Positions 1 through 11,187 of a DNA stretch of 64,000 bases are shown here, piece by piece (position 1 is the stretch's first letter; every line of letters starts with the position of its first letter). The position numbers were made by a program, and so were the translations under genes. The notes under the pieces are model-generated. The model was not told where the DNA came from. It worked only from the letters and a program-made list of their open reading frames with translations, and ran no database searches. Source of the stretch: Anastrepha obliqua (Eukaryota; Arthropoda; Insecta; Diptera; Tephritidae); assembly GCF_027943255.1 (NCBI RefSeq), contig NC_072894.1, forward strand, positions 78,407,601-78,471,600, given 5' to 3'.

Positions 1-224
1 AAATTAAGAAAAACATTTTTCTAATAACGGTCGCCCCTCGGCAGGCAATGGCAGACCCCCGAGTGTATTTCTGCCTTGAAAATCTCCTCATAAAAAATAT
101 CTGCCGTTTGGAGTCGGCTTAAAACTGTAGGTCCCTCCATTTGTGGAACAACATCAAGACGCCGCCACAAATGGGGAAGGAGCTCGACCAAACACCTAAA
201 ACAGGGTGTAAGCGTCAATTTAAA
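1..224 (+). repeat. tRNA-derived SINE, 3' part, cut by window edge
   Basis: The reverse complement matches the body of the repeat at 15120-15403 and 48797-49093, including the shared GTTTGG.CGAGCTCC and TTGATGTTGTTCCACAAATG blocks. The tRNA-like head would lie beyond the left window edge. The tail reads AGGGTGTAAGCGTCAATT, and the same tail recurs at 48797 and 56868. It codes for nothing. Confidence 0.8.
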
Positions 225-599
225 ATGGTTTTTATATTCAAAACTAGGTGGCTCCTCAGTTGCGAGAGATTTAACTGTTCGAAAGAGAAGAAGAAGAAAA
301 AAACTTGGAAAAAAATATCAATAAAGCAAAGAAATGTCACACACAAATATGACCCGAACAGTCATCAACATCAACAATAATGAATCGCCGACAATGTGAC
401 CAGATAATAAAAGAAATTATCTGAAAAAAAAATTATCAGAAAAAAAATTTACAAATCTAAATAGAGCTGAGTGAATTATTAAACTAGTTAAAAAAAATGT
501 ATTTTGCATAATTAAAAACATCTCATTTTAATTAAAAGAGGTTAAAAAATGTCAGGCAGAAAGAACTAAAACCCGAGAGATCAAAAAAATGCTAAACCA
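225..599. other. A-rich intergenic stretch, nothing recognised
   Basis: This stretch is A-rich, with several homopolymer runs and short imperfect repeats around 415-450. I see no coding pattern or known repeat. Confidence 0.5.
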
Positions 600-1045
600 A
601 GAAGGCTCCAGGAATAAAACTCAGACTCCCATATTGGCTAGTGCATCGAAGTTCTCATGTTTCTGTCGAAAGTAAGCTCTCAGCTATCTTGAAACCGATA
701 TGGACATATGGCATTCAAATTTGGGGCACTGCAGCTAACTCCAACATCAAAATAGTTCAAAGATTCCAGTCGAAAACACTCAAAATGATCACAAACACCC
801 CTTATTATATTACAAATGCACATTAACTGAAGAAAATCTGGCACAACACATGACTCTAATCGCACTCAAACCCTCTTGTCATAAAAATATTTGCAGATCC
901 CATAACCTTCACCAGACTGAAGAGAAAATCAACAAAAGGCCTCATATGAAAACAAATTAGTCTAAATTATTATGTATCTTAAAATTAGTAACTGGTTGCA
1001 CCCCTGGGTGTATTCCATAACTGTTTTTTCTCTTAAATAAATTAA
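600..1045 (+). pseudogene. Jockey-type LINE relic (end of reverse transcriptase, C-terminus)
   Basis: Frame 641-823 contains KPIWTYGIQIWGTA followed by QRFQSKTLKMITN. This block after the RT thumb is typical of Jockey-clade LINEs. About 60 bases later another frame gives FTRLKRKSTKGL, resembling the RLKR C-terminal tail of these proteins. The frame is broken between the two. The rest of the element is missing. Confidence 0.7.
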
Positions 1046-1629
1046 ATAGACTTAATCGCAATAAAGATGTGGATTAAAAAAAAATCAAGTTACGAAAACA
1101 TTAATCTAGTCACATTGATCATCAACTGCACTAGTGTGACGTCACGAACATCAGCTGATGCTGTTAAGTTCACTGAGAGCAAAGTAATGCTACTCTGCCC
1201 ATGTATTGCGTGCAGAAATATTCTACACCACTTTCTGATAGAAATCAATAGAATATCACGAGGGTCAGCTTTATCAAAAATTTTAACCCTCTATCTTCCA
1301 TTAGAATCCTAGAATATTTGCGAACTAATGTTCCATAGTATTCGAGACTGGCTGTAAACGACACAACATCAGAGACGCTCCTTGAAAATTGGGCTCCGGA
1401 AGAGACAATTATGTGATTAATGATATATGTATATAACTAGCTAATCCATTTTTCCCCCAATTACCCCTCCCGTGCCAGTTACCACGCCTTGTTTTCGCCT
1501 TTCGACATCACGGAGAATCAACGCATATTTTTTCCTTTGTATCGATGATTAATTTTTCTAACACCTATGTTCAGAGATCAATTTAGATAGAAATCTCCAG
1601 AATGAGCGAATCGTCATTCTGAGCGGCAG
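1046..1629. other. Intergenic, nothing recognised
   Basis: I could not match this stretch to any gene or repeat. It has no long open frame with a protein-like composition. Confidence 0.4.
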
Positions 1630-1985
1630 CTAGGTGGCACTCAAAGCGTTCTCATTCTTTGAGGGTGAGTCCTCATTAGTATTTGAGTGCATTGAAGTAA
1701 ATGGGAACGAAGTAGCGGATGCATTGGCTAAAGAGGATGCGGAAACTCCAACGCACCTTCTTCTCGAATGTGATGCTATCGCCAGAAGAAAGATGAAACA
1801 TATCGGCAGCATGCGATCGGAAGAAAGGCACATGCGTTCAGCCCAAGCTCAGCTCCATCATAGGTTTATGGAGAGAGCTGGCCTTAGATGAGGTACTGTC
1901 ATGCGTAGAAGGCACAAAATATAACACCATGAGGTCAAAGCGCGAACCTCATTTGTATTCCATCATTCATTCAGATAAAAGCAAA
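1630..1985 (+). pseudogene. LINE relic: RNase H end fused to C-terminal Cys/His region
   Basis: The frame through 1670-1890 reads GNEVADALAKED, the last conserved RNase H motif of LINE ORF2 proteins. ETPTHLLLECDAIARRKMKH follows directly, resembling the C-terminal region after the Cys/His box in LOA/R1-like elements. Direct joining of the two implies an internal deletion. The upstream RNase H core and RT are absent. Confidence 0.55.
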
Positions 1986-2226
1986 AAATCCACTGTTCGT
2001 ACCGCAGACTTGAGCTAAATCAACCAACAAAATGCTCTGAAAATATCACACTGAGTGCGGTCTAAAATCCTTTACCCTGTGCGTTACAACTGTAAACAAG
2101 ACTTAATATTTCATGATTGAGGTGTAAAATATTCCCACGGTGTGAATGAAGTATTATTAATTGTGAAGCACTTATTACCTATGACAGGTTAATTACATAT
2201 TTTGATGAGCAAACTTAGTTCAAGTG

Positions 2227-2234
2227 TATAAATA
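2227..2234 (+). promoter_or_regulatory. TATA box of the first odorant receptor gene
   Basis: TATAAATA lies 78-85 bp upstream of the ATG at 2312. The second receptor has TATAAAA at a similar distance. The in-frame ATG at 2237 sits just after the TATA box, so it would precede the expected transcription start. This favours 2312 as the true start. Confidence 0.6.
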
Positions 2235-2311
2235 CCATGCCATGCCAGTTTTTATATCACAAGTTACAAATTGTTTTCAGTGAATTTTCCTTCATTTCCA
2301 AAAATTTCGTC

Positions 2312-3795
2312 ATGGCTATTAAAAAAATCCAACCATCTCAATCATTCGCAAAAATAATAAGGATGGCTCGCTTCATTTCCGGAGTGGTCGGCGCTGACGT
2401 CTCCAATATGGATTATAAAATCAACATTATTACCGTTATAGTGATAATCTGTATTACCATTTATTTCATCTTCACTGCTTCAACGGTAGCGAATGTATTT
2501 TCGGAGAATTGGAAATACATGTTGGAAGCATCCTGTATGGTGGGCAGCGTATTTCAGGGCATCACCAAACTTATTTCGGGGATCTGTTACACGAAATCCA
2601 TCTCTGGAATGCGCTTGGAATTAGAAAAGCTCTATATTGAATACGAGGCTAAGGGTGAGGGCTACTGTAAGGCTTTGAATGAGTGTTGCGAGCGCGTATG
2701 GCAAATTATAAAACTGGTCGGCCAACTCTATGCTGCCTCAGTATTTGGTATACTCCTTTTAACTGCCATTTTGGTCATCGTAACTGACAAGCAAGTTTAT
2801 GTAATGCATTTCTTTATACCTGGAATCGACGTCAATACGCATTTTGGTTATTTGACTACATTGATTGTGCACACTGTGGTGTTTTTAGCTGGCGGTTTTG
2901 GTCTCTTTGCAGGAGATTTATTCTTCCTGATTTACCTAGGACAGCCAGAATTATTTCGCGATCTTTTGGTATTAAAAGTAAAAAACCTAAATGAGGTTTC
3001 TGCCGAACGCAATGTAATAACTGAAAAACTATTGATCGATATTATTGAATGGCATCAATACTACACAGAGTAAGAATTTTGCGATTTATAAGCGTGTGAT
3101 TTTTATCGTTCGATGTGCATACATACATACATCTACATCTATCATTAATTTCAGTTACAACAAGCGTTGCAATCGAATATTTTATTATATAATCACCATG
3201 CAAATTGTGACATCGGGCATTTCAATCATTTGCACTATGTATATTATTTTAATGGGAGATTGGCCAGGCGCATACTTGTATATTATGGTCGCCGTTTGTG
3301 GACTTTATCTTTATTGTATTATTGGCACAAAAATCGAGACTTGTGTAAGTTAAGTCAGTATTTGAAGAGAAAGAAGTAAAAACTTATTCTTTATTATATG
3401 TCACATATTTGTATATGGCAGATTTTGAAGCCAAACCGGATATCCCTATTTAATATTTCTCGTGCTTCCACAGAATCAAGCGTTTTATGAGGAGCTTTAC
3501 AACATTAACTGGTACAATTTGGACGTGAAAAATCAGAAAATGATGGTATTTATTTTGAAGAAGTCCCAAAGTCCCAGTGAAATAAAAATTGGCGGAGTCT
3601 TGCCACTATCCGTACAAACTGCTCTTTCGGTAAGGACGAACGCCATTTTTAATTTGTTTCATAGACGCGTGAGAAATATAACAGATCATTTTTTATAATT
3701 GTGTTTTTTTTGTTTTTTGTTCTTTTTTTTAGATAACAAAATCGATTTACGGATTATTTACAATGATGTTGGGCTTTTTGGATGAGGAGCAGTGA
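2312..3795 (+). CDS. Insect odorant receptor (7TM Or family), 4 exons, 388 aa
   Basis: Proposed exons are 2312-3069, 3155-3344, 3474-3629 and 3733-3795. Every intron is GT-AG, with donors GTAAGA, GTAAGT and GTAAGG. The spliced frame gives 388 residues, usual for insect odorant receptors, which form ligand-gated cation channels with the Orco co-receptor in sensory neuron membranes. Family marks are several hydrophobic segments (for example residues about 39-60 and 137-160) and a C-terminal exon-3 region reading FYEELYNINWY and then MMVFILKKSQ, the conserved end of the family. The last exon ends FLDEEQ. The start at 2312 is chosen because the paralogue at 5011-6468 starts at the equivalent ATG and a TATA box lies just upstream. 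Subfamily is uncertain. Or67d-like is possible but only a guess from memory, and the ligand is unknown. Confidence 0.9.
3028..3275 (+). repeat. Identical tract shared with the paralogous receptor (copy A)
   Basis: From late exon 1 through all of intron 1 into exon 2, these 248 bp match the reverse complement of 5505-5752 without a difference by eye. Flanking exon 1 differs at roughly 56 of 253 residues. This looks like a gene-conversion tract. Confidence 0.8.
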
Positions 3796-3860
3796 AGAGA
3801 TAGATAAAACAATATTTTCTAAACTTTTATTAAGAACTCAATAACCCCAAATGATGCAAT

Positions 3861-3866
3861 AATAAA
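3861..3866 (+). promoter_or_regulatory. Polyadenylation signal AATAAA of the first receptor gene
   Basis: AATAAA lies about 65 bp after the stop codon at 3793-3795, in the run AATAAATAAA. It is the first such signal downstream. Confidence 0.5.
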
Positions 3867-4930
3867 TAAAACGTATATGTTAAGTGCGGCAGTTGCAAAA
3901 TAAATCTAAAGCAGTGAATTATAAATGCTGTGTAGAGCACACAGCGAAGAGCGGTTTTATATTTAGTTGGTTGTATCGGGTGTTTTTTAGCTGCATGATA
4001 ACTATCGATAATATGATTTGACAGCTGACACTGAGAATTAAATCTGTTCGCGACGTTCGTAGAGCGACTAACCACCAAACCTTTTTGTATGTCCTTGTAA
4101 ATTTTTGCATGGCCCAATAAGTTGTAGGCGAAATCCCTGAATATTTCTCGAGAAAGTGAAAGCACGATTAAAAGGTATATGCGAGGGAAATTCATAATTT
4201 ATACACAAATAAGTACATATCCGGAATATTTTTCAAGGATTATTAGATTGATGTCTGGCAAGTCCATGGAGAACGCGCTTACCAGTCTCGAATTGCATTT
4301 CAATTATCGAAAAACCTTCTTGGCGCAAAGGATTTATGTCTTGTAGACTCTCCAGATATTAAGAACGGTGTGAGTTATGAATGGGATAGGTGTGGACCAT
4401 TCAATCTCTGGTGAAGTTCATCCGCCAACTACTTAACTGAAGAGGAGTAAAGAATAAAAAAGTTGGGTGAATCGGTACTATCAAGGCATGTTAGTGAAGA
4501 CTGCTAAATCGCTGTCCCGAGAATCGTGTTGAAGCGGCAACATGTTTCCATAAACATTTTGTGACTTGATAGACGCTGCAAGATGAGCCAAGGGTCCATT
4601 CGCTACGGTTTCAGCAGCAACTCGATGGGAAATAGGAGCTTGCCTTTCTTTATGAGATGCCATCACTCACTCCACCGGAACTAAATAGTCTTCACCTAGA
4701 CCCAGCAAAAAGAGACTAAGCTCTGGAGCGTTCGTTTGAATAAAAATCTGAGCAGGAAGGAGACCCCAGCTCGGCGATATAAGGCAATTATAAGGAATTA
4801 AGGAACTTATTGAAAACCTGTACTGTTTAAAATTGTATTTATGCGGTAACAAAAAAATCTATTAGAGCTTCTATTGGGACTATTAATCGGAGCTCCCAAA
4901 TTAAACTATTTAAACGCCGCTTTATAAGTA
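3867..4930. other. Spacer between the convergent odorant receptor genes
   Basis: This is about 1.1 kb without a recognisable gene. The reading frames found on either strand are short and not protein-like. The motif ATCGGGTGTTTTTTAG at 3977 recurs at 12990, so it may be the end of a decayed DNA transposon. Confidence 0.4.
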
Positions 4931-4936
4931 TTTATT
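4931..4936 (-). promoter_or_regulatory. Polyadenylation signal AATAAA of the second receptor gene
   Basis: On the minus strand AATAAA occurs about 75 bp after the stop codon at 5011-5013. Confidence 0.4.
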
Positions 4937-5010
4937 ATATATTTACTTTACATTCGGAGCAATCATGTTTGATCTGCTCAAAACTAAAATATAATTTCTT
5001 TAACATAACT

Positions 5011-6468
5011 TCATTGGTTCTCATCCAAAAAGCGTAGCATCATTGTAAAAATGCCATAAATCGATTTTGTTATCTAAAGTTAAAAAGGAAAAGTAATAAC
5101 AGCAGTGACTTACTTTCTGATTCATATTCGAGAAATTTCTCATAAATTACCGAAAGTGCTGTTTGTACGGAGAGTGGTAAGAATCCGCCAATTTTTATTT
5201 CACTGGGACTTTGGGACTTCTTCAAAATAAATACCATCATTTTCTGATTTTTTACATCCAAATTGTACCAGTTAATATTGTAAAGCTCTTCATAAAACGC
5301 TTGATTCTGTGGAAATACGAGAAATATTAAATAAGGATATTCGGTTTGGCTTCAAAATCTGCCACATACGAATATGAGACATATAATAAAGAATAAGTCT
5401 TCACTAGCCCCTCTTCAAATTCTCATTTAACTTACACATGTCTCGATTTTTGTGCCAATAATACAGTAAACATAAAGTCCACTGAATGCGACCACAATGT
5501 ACAGGTATGCGCCTGGCCAATCTCCCATTAAAATAATATACATAGTGCAAATGATTGAAATGCCCGATGTCACAATTTGCATGGTGATTATATAATAAAA
5601 TATTCGATTGCAACGCTTGTTGTAACTGAAATTAATGATAGATGTAGATGTATGTATGTATGCACATCGAACGATAAAAATCACACGCTTATAAATCGCA
5701 AAATTCTTACTCTGTGTAGTATTGATGCCATTCAATAATATCGATCAATAGTCTTTCAGTTATTGCATTGTTTTTGGTAGAAACCTTATTAAGGTGCTCT
5801 ACTTTCAATACCAAAAGATCGCGAAACAATTCCGGTTGTCCCAGAAAGAACAAAAAAAATAGATCGCCCGCAAAGAGCCCAAAACCGCCAGCTACTATCA
5901 GCACAGTGTGCACAATCAATGTAGTCAAATAACCAAACTTCGTCTCAACGTCCACCCCAGGTATAAGGAATTGCATTACATAAACTTGCTTGTCGGTTAC
6001 GATGACCAGAACGGCTGTCAAAAATAATATTCCTACAACAGTGATAGCGTAAATGTTTCCAACCATTTTGATAAATTGCCATACGCGCTCGCAACATTCG
6101 TTCAAAGCCTTACAATAGGCCTCACCCTTAGTTTCGTATTCACTATAGAGCCATTCTAATTCTGAGCATACCGTGGAGATATCTTTGGCGTACACAATGG
6201 CCGAAATAAGTTTGGTGACGCCCTGCAATACGCTGCCCACCATACAGGATGCCTCCAACATGTACTTCCAATTCTCCGAAAATACATTCGCCACAGTGGT
6301 GGCAGTGAAGATGAAATATATGGTAATGCAGATTATCACTATAACGGTAATAATGTTAACTCTATAATTCACATCGTACACATCAGCGCCGACCACTCCG
6401 GAAATGAGTCGAAAGGCCTTAATGATTTTTGCAAGTGACTGCGAAGGTCGAATATTTTTTACAGCCAT
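5011..6468 (-). CDS. Insect odorant receptor paralogue (7TM Or family), 4 exons, 388 aa
   Basis: Minus-strand exons are 6468-5711, 5625-5436, 5306-5151 and 5073-5011, with lengths 758, 190, 156 and 63, identical to those of the gene at 2312-3795. All introns are GT-AG. The protein is 388 residues, starting MAVKNIRPSQ and ending FLDENQ. Exon 1 is about 78% identical to its neighbour in residues, by hand count. Intron 1 and adjoining exon sequence are identical in nucleotides. Differences cluster in the middle of exon 1 (around the ELEWLY segment) and in the VEHLNKVS region, which could affect specificity. The genes are tail-to-tail, so they arose by inverted local duplication. A TATA box lies 72-78 bp upstream. 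Role and uncertainty are as for the first copy. Confidence 0.9.
5505..5752 (-). repeat. Identical tract shared with the paralogous receptor (copy B)
   Basis: This is the counterpart of 3028-3275. The first mismatches flanking it correspond to positions 3027 and 3276 of copy A. It includes all 85 bp of intron 1. Confidence 0.8.
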
Positions 6469-6539
6469 GTCGTAGGGGCTAAGAAGTTAAAGTAACTATA
6501 TAAAATTATTCTTCACCTGTGAAAAATAAAACCGTTCTA

Positions 6540-6546
6540 TTTTATA
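6540..6546 (-). promoter_or_regulatory. TATA box of the second odorant receptor gene
   Basis: TATAAAA on the minus strand lies 72-78 bp upstream of the ATG at 6468, matching the layout of the paralogue. Confidence 0.55.
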
Positions 6547-7519
6547 GACTTATTAAACTACAAGAAACTGAGTTTACTTATCAAAACAAACAATTAAGCT
6601 GTCAATGGAAATAATTACTCTCTCATTTTAATTGTAGACCGCATTGTACGTTGATAGGTTAAGGCCGAGATTACCTTAAAAATTTGTGGTGAACCTCAAA
6701 ATCGTATATGATTTTCATAAGAACCGTCTTCAAACAAAACATGTATTTGTGGTTCGCCATTGCCTATCGAGTTGTGATCGCTACTACACAAAGATTATCT
6801 ACGCTTTTCAATTGTTAAACACTTGGAAATTCAAATCGCACAAATAACCTTCTTACTAGCTGTTAATACGATATGCCATGCACAGTCAAAGTCGGCCACC
6901 ACCGCCCCTTATGGGAGCAGAGCAGTAATTAATTTCTGATTGACAACGCTGAGAAGTTAACTTACACCTCTTGTGTGAAAATGATTAGAATATTACAATA
7001 TTTTACGCCTACACTCAATGTAATCTATGTATATGCAGGTACGTATTATAAATATGTTATGCTGTTTCCTCAGCCTTGGCGCATAGCAAAATTGTAACCC
7101 ACAATTTCACACTTATCCTTGTATTCGTCCGATCAGTTGTTGTTCACACGGCAACGAAGTGGTTTTTTTTATATAGCCAACGCAATCAGATCCCAAGTGA
7201 TGTCAGCACACCAGCTGATTCCTTCAAATTCGCTGTCGGCCACTCCCTCTGAATACTTATCACCATGCTTTGAGACCTACGCTTTTGTTTTTTGTCCTTT
7301 TTTGACGAAACTTACAATAAGTTTAAAATCTTATGAAATATTACTGAAATATTTTTCTCTGCCAATGTATAAAATATTACTTAAAGAACGTGTTATACAT
7401 TTTTTTTTAAGTTGGATCCCTCGAACATATGCATATGTCCCACATGCAATAAAAATTAAGTACATTGAACATTTTTCTATAAAAACAATATGTAAACATT
7501 TATTAGCTGCGATGTAACT
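6547..7519. other. Upstream intergenic stretch, nothing recognised
   Basis: This lies upstream of the second receptor gene. The open frame around 7119-7517 has no recognisable domain and is not supported as a gene. No repeat of the window was identified here. Confidence 0.4.
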
Positions 7520-7692
7520 GCGTCTTTCAAACTTCGTCGATTTTGGTTTTCCTGTAAGAGCAGCAACCTCGTCAAGGAGTCTGTGTGTGGCAGAAGTAGG
7601 TTGATGTGTTTTTTGCTTGCGTTACGTATCACTTCAACAGTGACAATATTTAAGTCACGATGTATATCGGAGTTCGTCACGTGCCATGGATT
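7520..7692 (-). pseudogene. Jockey-type LINE relic (protein C-terminus)
   Basis: The minus-strand frame reads NSDIHRDLNIVTVEVIRNAS, then KKHINLLLPHTD and LLLQENQNRRSL. This resembles the Jockey ORF2 C-terminus (DLNIPTV..., then a run before RRLKR). Only the last 60 or so residues are present. Confidence 0.6.
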
Positions 7693-7930
7693 TATGCCCG
7701 AAGTATTTTAGACTGGGTAATTTTGAATACTTGCAGGATGAACTCGGAGGTAGTTCACAAAACTTCTGCGCATGAGAACTATCGATATCGATAACTATGG
7801 TTTGGCAACTGAGAGTGGCAAATTTTCAATAAATTTACTTTGAAAAGAAAAAAGAATCGGTTCGCCAAGTTTATAGAGCACTGGCGCCCTCATCCTTCGT
7901 TTTGAAATGAAAGGTGAGCGCGAGGATTGA

Positions 7931-8225
7931 CCTCACGGGGACAAATAGGCAATGAATTCTGATTCAGCACTTTCAAAAACGTATATATCAATTTCTTGAA
8001 GAATCTTCTTGAACTGACACTCAAACTGACCCCGCAAGGACAAACGGGCAACAAAATCGGACTCAGCAACCCTAAAAAAATTAAATGTTCCGGTATATTA
8101 GGTGTGTCTTAAAAAAATGATTTTTAAGTTGTTAGGGGGGTTGGAAGCTTTGCTAACTTGCCGTGATGTATTTTTTTTTGTTTTTCTTTTTTGTCGGGAC
8201 AAATAGCAAGTACAGAACTCAGACA
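7931..8225. repeat. Degenerate direct repeats containing GGACAAA
   Basis: Segments near 7931-7968 and 8029-8067 share GACC.C...GGACAAA..GG.AA followed about 10 bp later by TC.GA.TCAGCA. A weaker third copy starts near 8193. Spacing is about 100 bp and then 165 bp. They lie just past the 3' end of the minus-strand LINE relic and could be its untranslated repeats. Confidence 0.35.
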
Positions 8226-9640
8226 CAATAAAGTCCAAAGTACTGCACTAATTTTCTTTAAATCTACTCGACCTCCGAAAAAATATGAGTAGATCTTGTG
8301 GTGCCAAGGAGTTAAGGTGGTCGCTTCTTAACACATCAGCGCCAAAGACCTCAAGCCTGATTCGAGCAAAGGCCGGGCAGATGCACAGAAAGGGGTCCGC
8401 CGCCTCATCCTCCTCTTCACATGCTGGGCAGAGCGCACTGTCTGAGATGCCTACCTTTTCCATGTGCTGCGCCTATAAAAAGTGGGTCGTCATCAGTACA
8501 ACCAGCTGCAACATTCCCTTCCGCTTAATGACAGGAGAATCTGCGACAGACGAACGAACATGTCAGGAAACATCAGCTCGCTTGTGGGCTGAAGTCTTCC
8601 GTTTGGTAACCGTGGTTTGATGGCTGCAGAAGCGAGTGGGAGAACGGGCTTCGGGTCAAAGAAGTTGACTTCAGAGCACATCCTAGCTAAAGCGTCAGAT
8701 GTCTCGTTGCTCCCCACCCACGTGTCCCGCAACCCATGCTAGAATCAGGACATAGTACTGCCTTTTTTTACAGGCTACTACCCTTGAAGTGGTTGGAAGG
8801 CTGTCTAAGGCTATGAGCGCAGCTTTGCTGTCGACACATACAAATATGCCTCTCCATCTGTTTTCGACAACAAAACTCATCGCTTCTTGAACAGCATACA
8901 CCTCCGCTTGAAACACAGATGAGTGCAATCCAAGAGCAAAGTGTAGTTTTGTCCCGCTGGATTCCACGTAGACAATATAGCCGGTACCGTGCTCGGTCCT
9001 GGGCCCATCCATGAAAATGCGAAAACAGTGGTTACCGAGCTCATTTCCAGAGTTTGACCACAATTGAGCCTCTGGCAGCACTCCACAGTATCTTTTTTCA
9101 AGTACGACTCTTGATGGCATGAAGTCAAGGGGCATGCTTTGGATCGTTGGATCGAAGTTCATGCTTCTTTCTCTGTTATCTAATCCCCGGCAAGGGCCGT
9201 ACCAGTTCCCATTGTGTTTCAGCCTGCAGATGGCCTTCAAGGCCTCTCCTTGGATGAAAGCATCAAGTAGTGATAAACCAATCAGAGCATCTAATGCCAG
9301 ACCAGAAATAGTCGGAAAAGCTCATGTGCAACCGAAGGCGACAGTGCGTTGTAGTCTCGATAAGGGCCTCCTGACTCTCACAAAGGAGAGTCTACTCATT
9401 CAGACCAATGATGCATAGGTGATAATAAGTCTTATCATAAGATCTTGCTAGGAGAAAGACCCCACTTTTTCCCAAAGACACCTTTGCACTGCCAGAAGTT
9501 TAGCTGGATTGTGATTCCTTTTAGCTTAGGCAGAACGAGTCCATCAAGCTTTCTCCTCCTGATAAAGAAGACAATACCAGTCGTGGTACGGTTTCCAAGG
9601 TTTTGGAAGCCTTTGATAGCCATGCTGAATTGAAGAAATA
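8226..9640 (-). pseudogene. 5'-truncated LINE ORF2 relic (end of RT, RNase H, Cys/His box)
   Basis: Read on the minus strand from 9640, it gives GKKWGLSPSK (RT thumb region), then ALDALIGLSLLDAFIQGEAL (linker), then RNase H: FMDGPRTEHGTGYIVYVES, FQAEVYAVQEAM, VDSKAALIALDSL and AWVAGHVG. Near the end a CPACEEEDEA...FLCICPAF region resembles the C-terminal Cys/His box. At least three frameshifts separate these blocks. In the first RNase H motif the usual T.GS is altered to MDGP. RT, endonuclease and ORF1 are missing. The RNase H points to an R1/LOA/I-like group. Confidence 0.75.
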
Positions 9641-9939
9641 GGGTGACGCTTTCAGCATATCCTACATGTGTTTAATAATTATCGTATTATAATATTTAGA
9701 TGTGGCAACTCGAATTTTCCAACTACTGTCTTGTCATCTGGCATTCATGTTTTTGTTTTAGAATCTCATTCGCTGGTTATTGCCTCTAGTTCGCAAACAT
9801 TCGTACTCTATCGCAGTATGTCCACACATAAGTACATAACTTTTCAAATTTCGAATTTCCACAGTGTTCCCTTACAAAAAAGTATCTGCTGCCTAATATT
9901 ATAATCGAAGAAAGTGCTTGCTTTTTTCAATAGGCAATA

Positions 9940-11185
9940 CGAAGGGTGCCTTTTATATTTCGGCATTTGGCAACCCTGGTGTTGCAATCTGGCAACTGAC
10001 AGCTGTATCACAGAACGTTTTGAAATACCAGCGCTATTTGTGTTGTTTACAGTAACTTAAAAGATTCATCTCGGTCCAAAAATGGAATTAAATCGTGAAC
10101 ATTTTCGTGAGATTATTTTTTACAACTTTCGACGTGGATTAACTCACCAACATTGCATGGATGAACTTAACTCATTTTTTGGCGATGAAGCTCCATCAAG
10201 GACCAGTGTTTATCGATGGTATGGTGAATTCAATCGTGGTCGTAGTTCACTCCAAGACGAATTTCGTGAAGGTCGTCCAAAATCAGTTGTTGTTCCGAAA
10301 ACCATTGATGCTGTGCGCGAACTGATATTGCAAGATCGTCATGTGACCTATCGCGAGATTGAGACAATCTTAGACATTAGTGGGACCAGCATACATTCAA
10401 TATTGCATAAACATTTGACTGTCAAAAAAATTTGTTCGCGTTGGATCCCACACAATTTGTCAATCGCTCAAAAAAAGGCTCGTGTCGATTGGTGGAAGGA
10501 AATGCTCAAAAAATACGATCGCGGGGCTTCGAATCACGTCTATGACATCGTGACAGGTGATGAATCATGGATTTACGCGTATGAGCCCGAAAGTAAACAG
10601 CAGTCGACTGTATGGGTGTTTCAAGATGAGCCAAATCCAACAAAAGTTGTTCGCTCACGAAGCACTTCCAAGCAAATGGTCGCCTGTTTTTTCGGACATG
10701 TCGCAACCGTACCACTAGAACAACGCAGAACAGTAAATTCTGAGTGGTACACAGCCATTTGTTTGCCAGTTGTCTTCCAAGAAATTAGAAAAACCAATCG
10801 CCAAAGACGGATCACTCTTCACCAATGCGAGCTCTCACACATCGGCTCAAACAACTGCATTTTTGAGCACCCAAAACATCGAATTAATGGGTCATCCGCC
10901 GTATAGTCCTGATTTGACACCGAATGACTTCTTTTTATTCCCGTACGTAAAAACCAAACTGAGAGGTCAACGTTTTTCGACACTTGAAGAAGCGGTTGCG
11001 GCATTCAAAATGCATGTTTTGGAGGTACCTCATTCAGAGTGGCAAAAGTGCTTTGACAATTGGTTCAAACGCATGCAAAAGTGTATAGATCTTCATGGAG
11101 AATATTTTGAAAAACAATAAAGTGATTTTCGATGATTAAAATTTGTTTTTGTTCTCCAATCCCGAAATATAAAAGGCACCCCTCG
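9940..11185 (+). mobile_element. mariner transposon with TIRs and TA target duplication
   Basis: The left end reads CGAAGGGTGCCTTTTATATT and the right end is its near-exact inverse (CGAGGGGTGCCTTTTATATT). Both are flanked by TA (9938-9939 and 11186-11187). Length is 1246 bp, typical of mariner. It contains one transposase gene, broken as described in the nested entry. It is the best-preserved mariner in the window. Confidence 0.9.
10082..11120 (+). pseudogene. mariner transposase, frameshifted, second catalytic Asp deleted
   Basis: The protein starts MELNREHFREIIFYNFRRGL with a helix-turn-helix N-terminus (FGDEAPSRTSVYRW). The first catalytic Asp is in VTGDESWIY at residue 160, and the third lies in PPYSPDLTPNDFFLFP. 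At 10823 a 5-bp deletion after ITLH shifts the frame and removes the HD of the usual HHDNA box, and with it the second catalytic Asp. The downstream frame resumes at NASSHTSAQTT and ends at the stop near 11120. A few residues also appear to be missing around FFGHVATV. It therefore cannot encode an active transposase, yet the rest is little decayed, so inactivation looks recent. Confidence 0.85.
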
Positions 11186-11187
11186 TA

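Noticed and set aside
2237..2311. ATG at 2237 as start of the first odorant receptor
   Set aside because: It lies directly after the TATA box, so before the likely transcription start. The paralogue begins at the position matching 2312.
3830..4195. 121-residue minus-strand frame between the receptors
   Set aside because: Composition resembles random AT-rich translation, with no domain, splice context or second copy supporting a gene.
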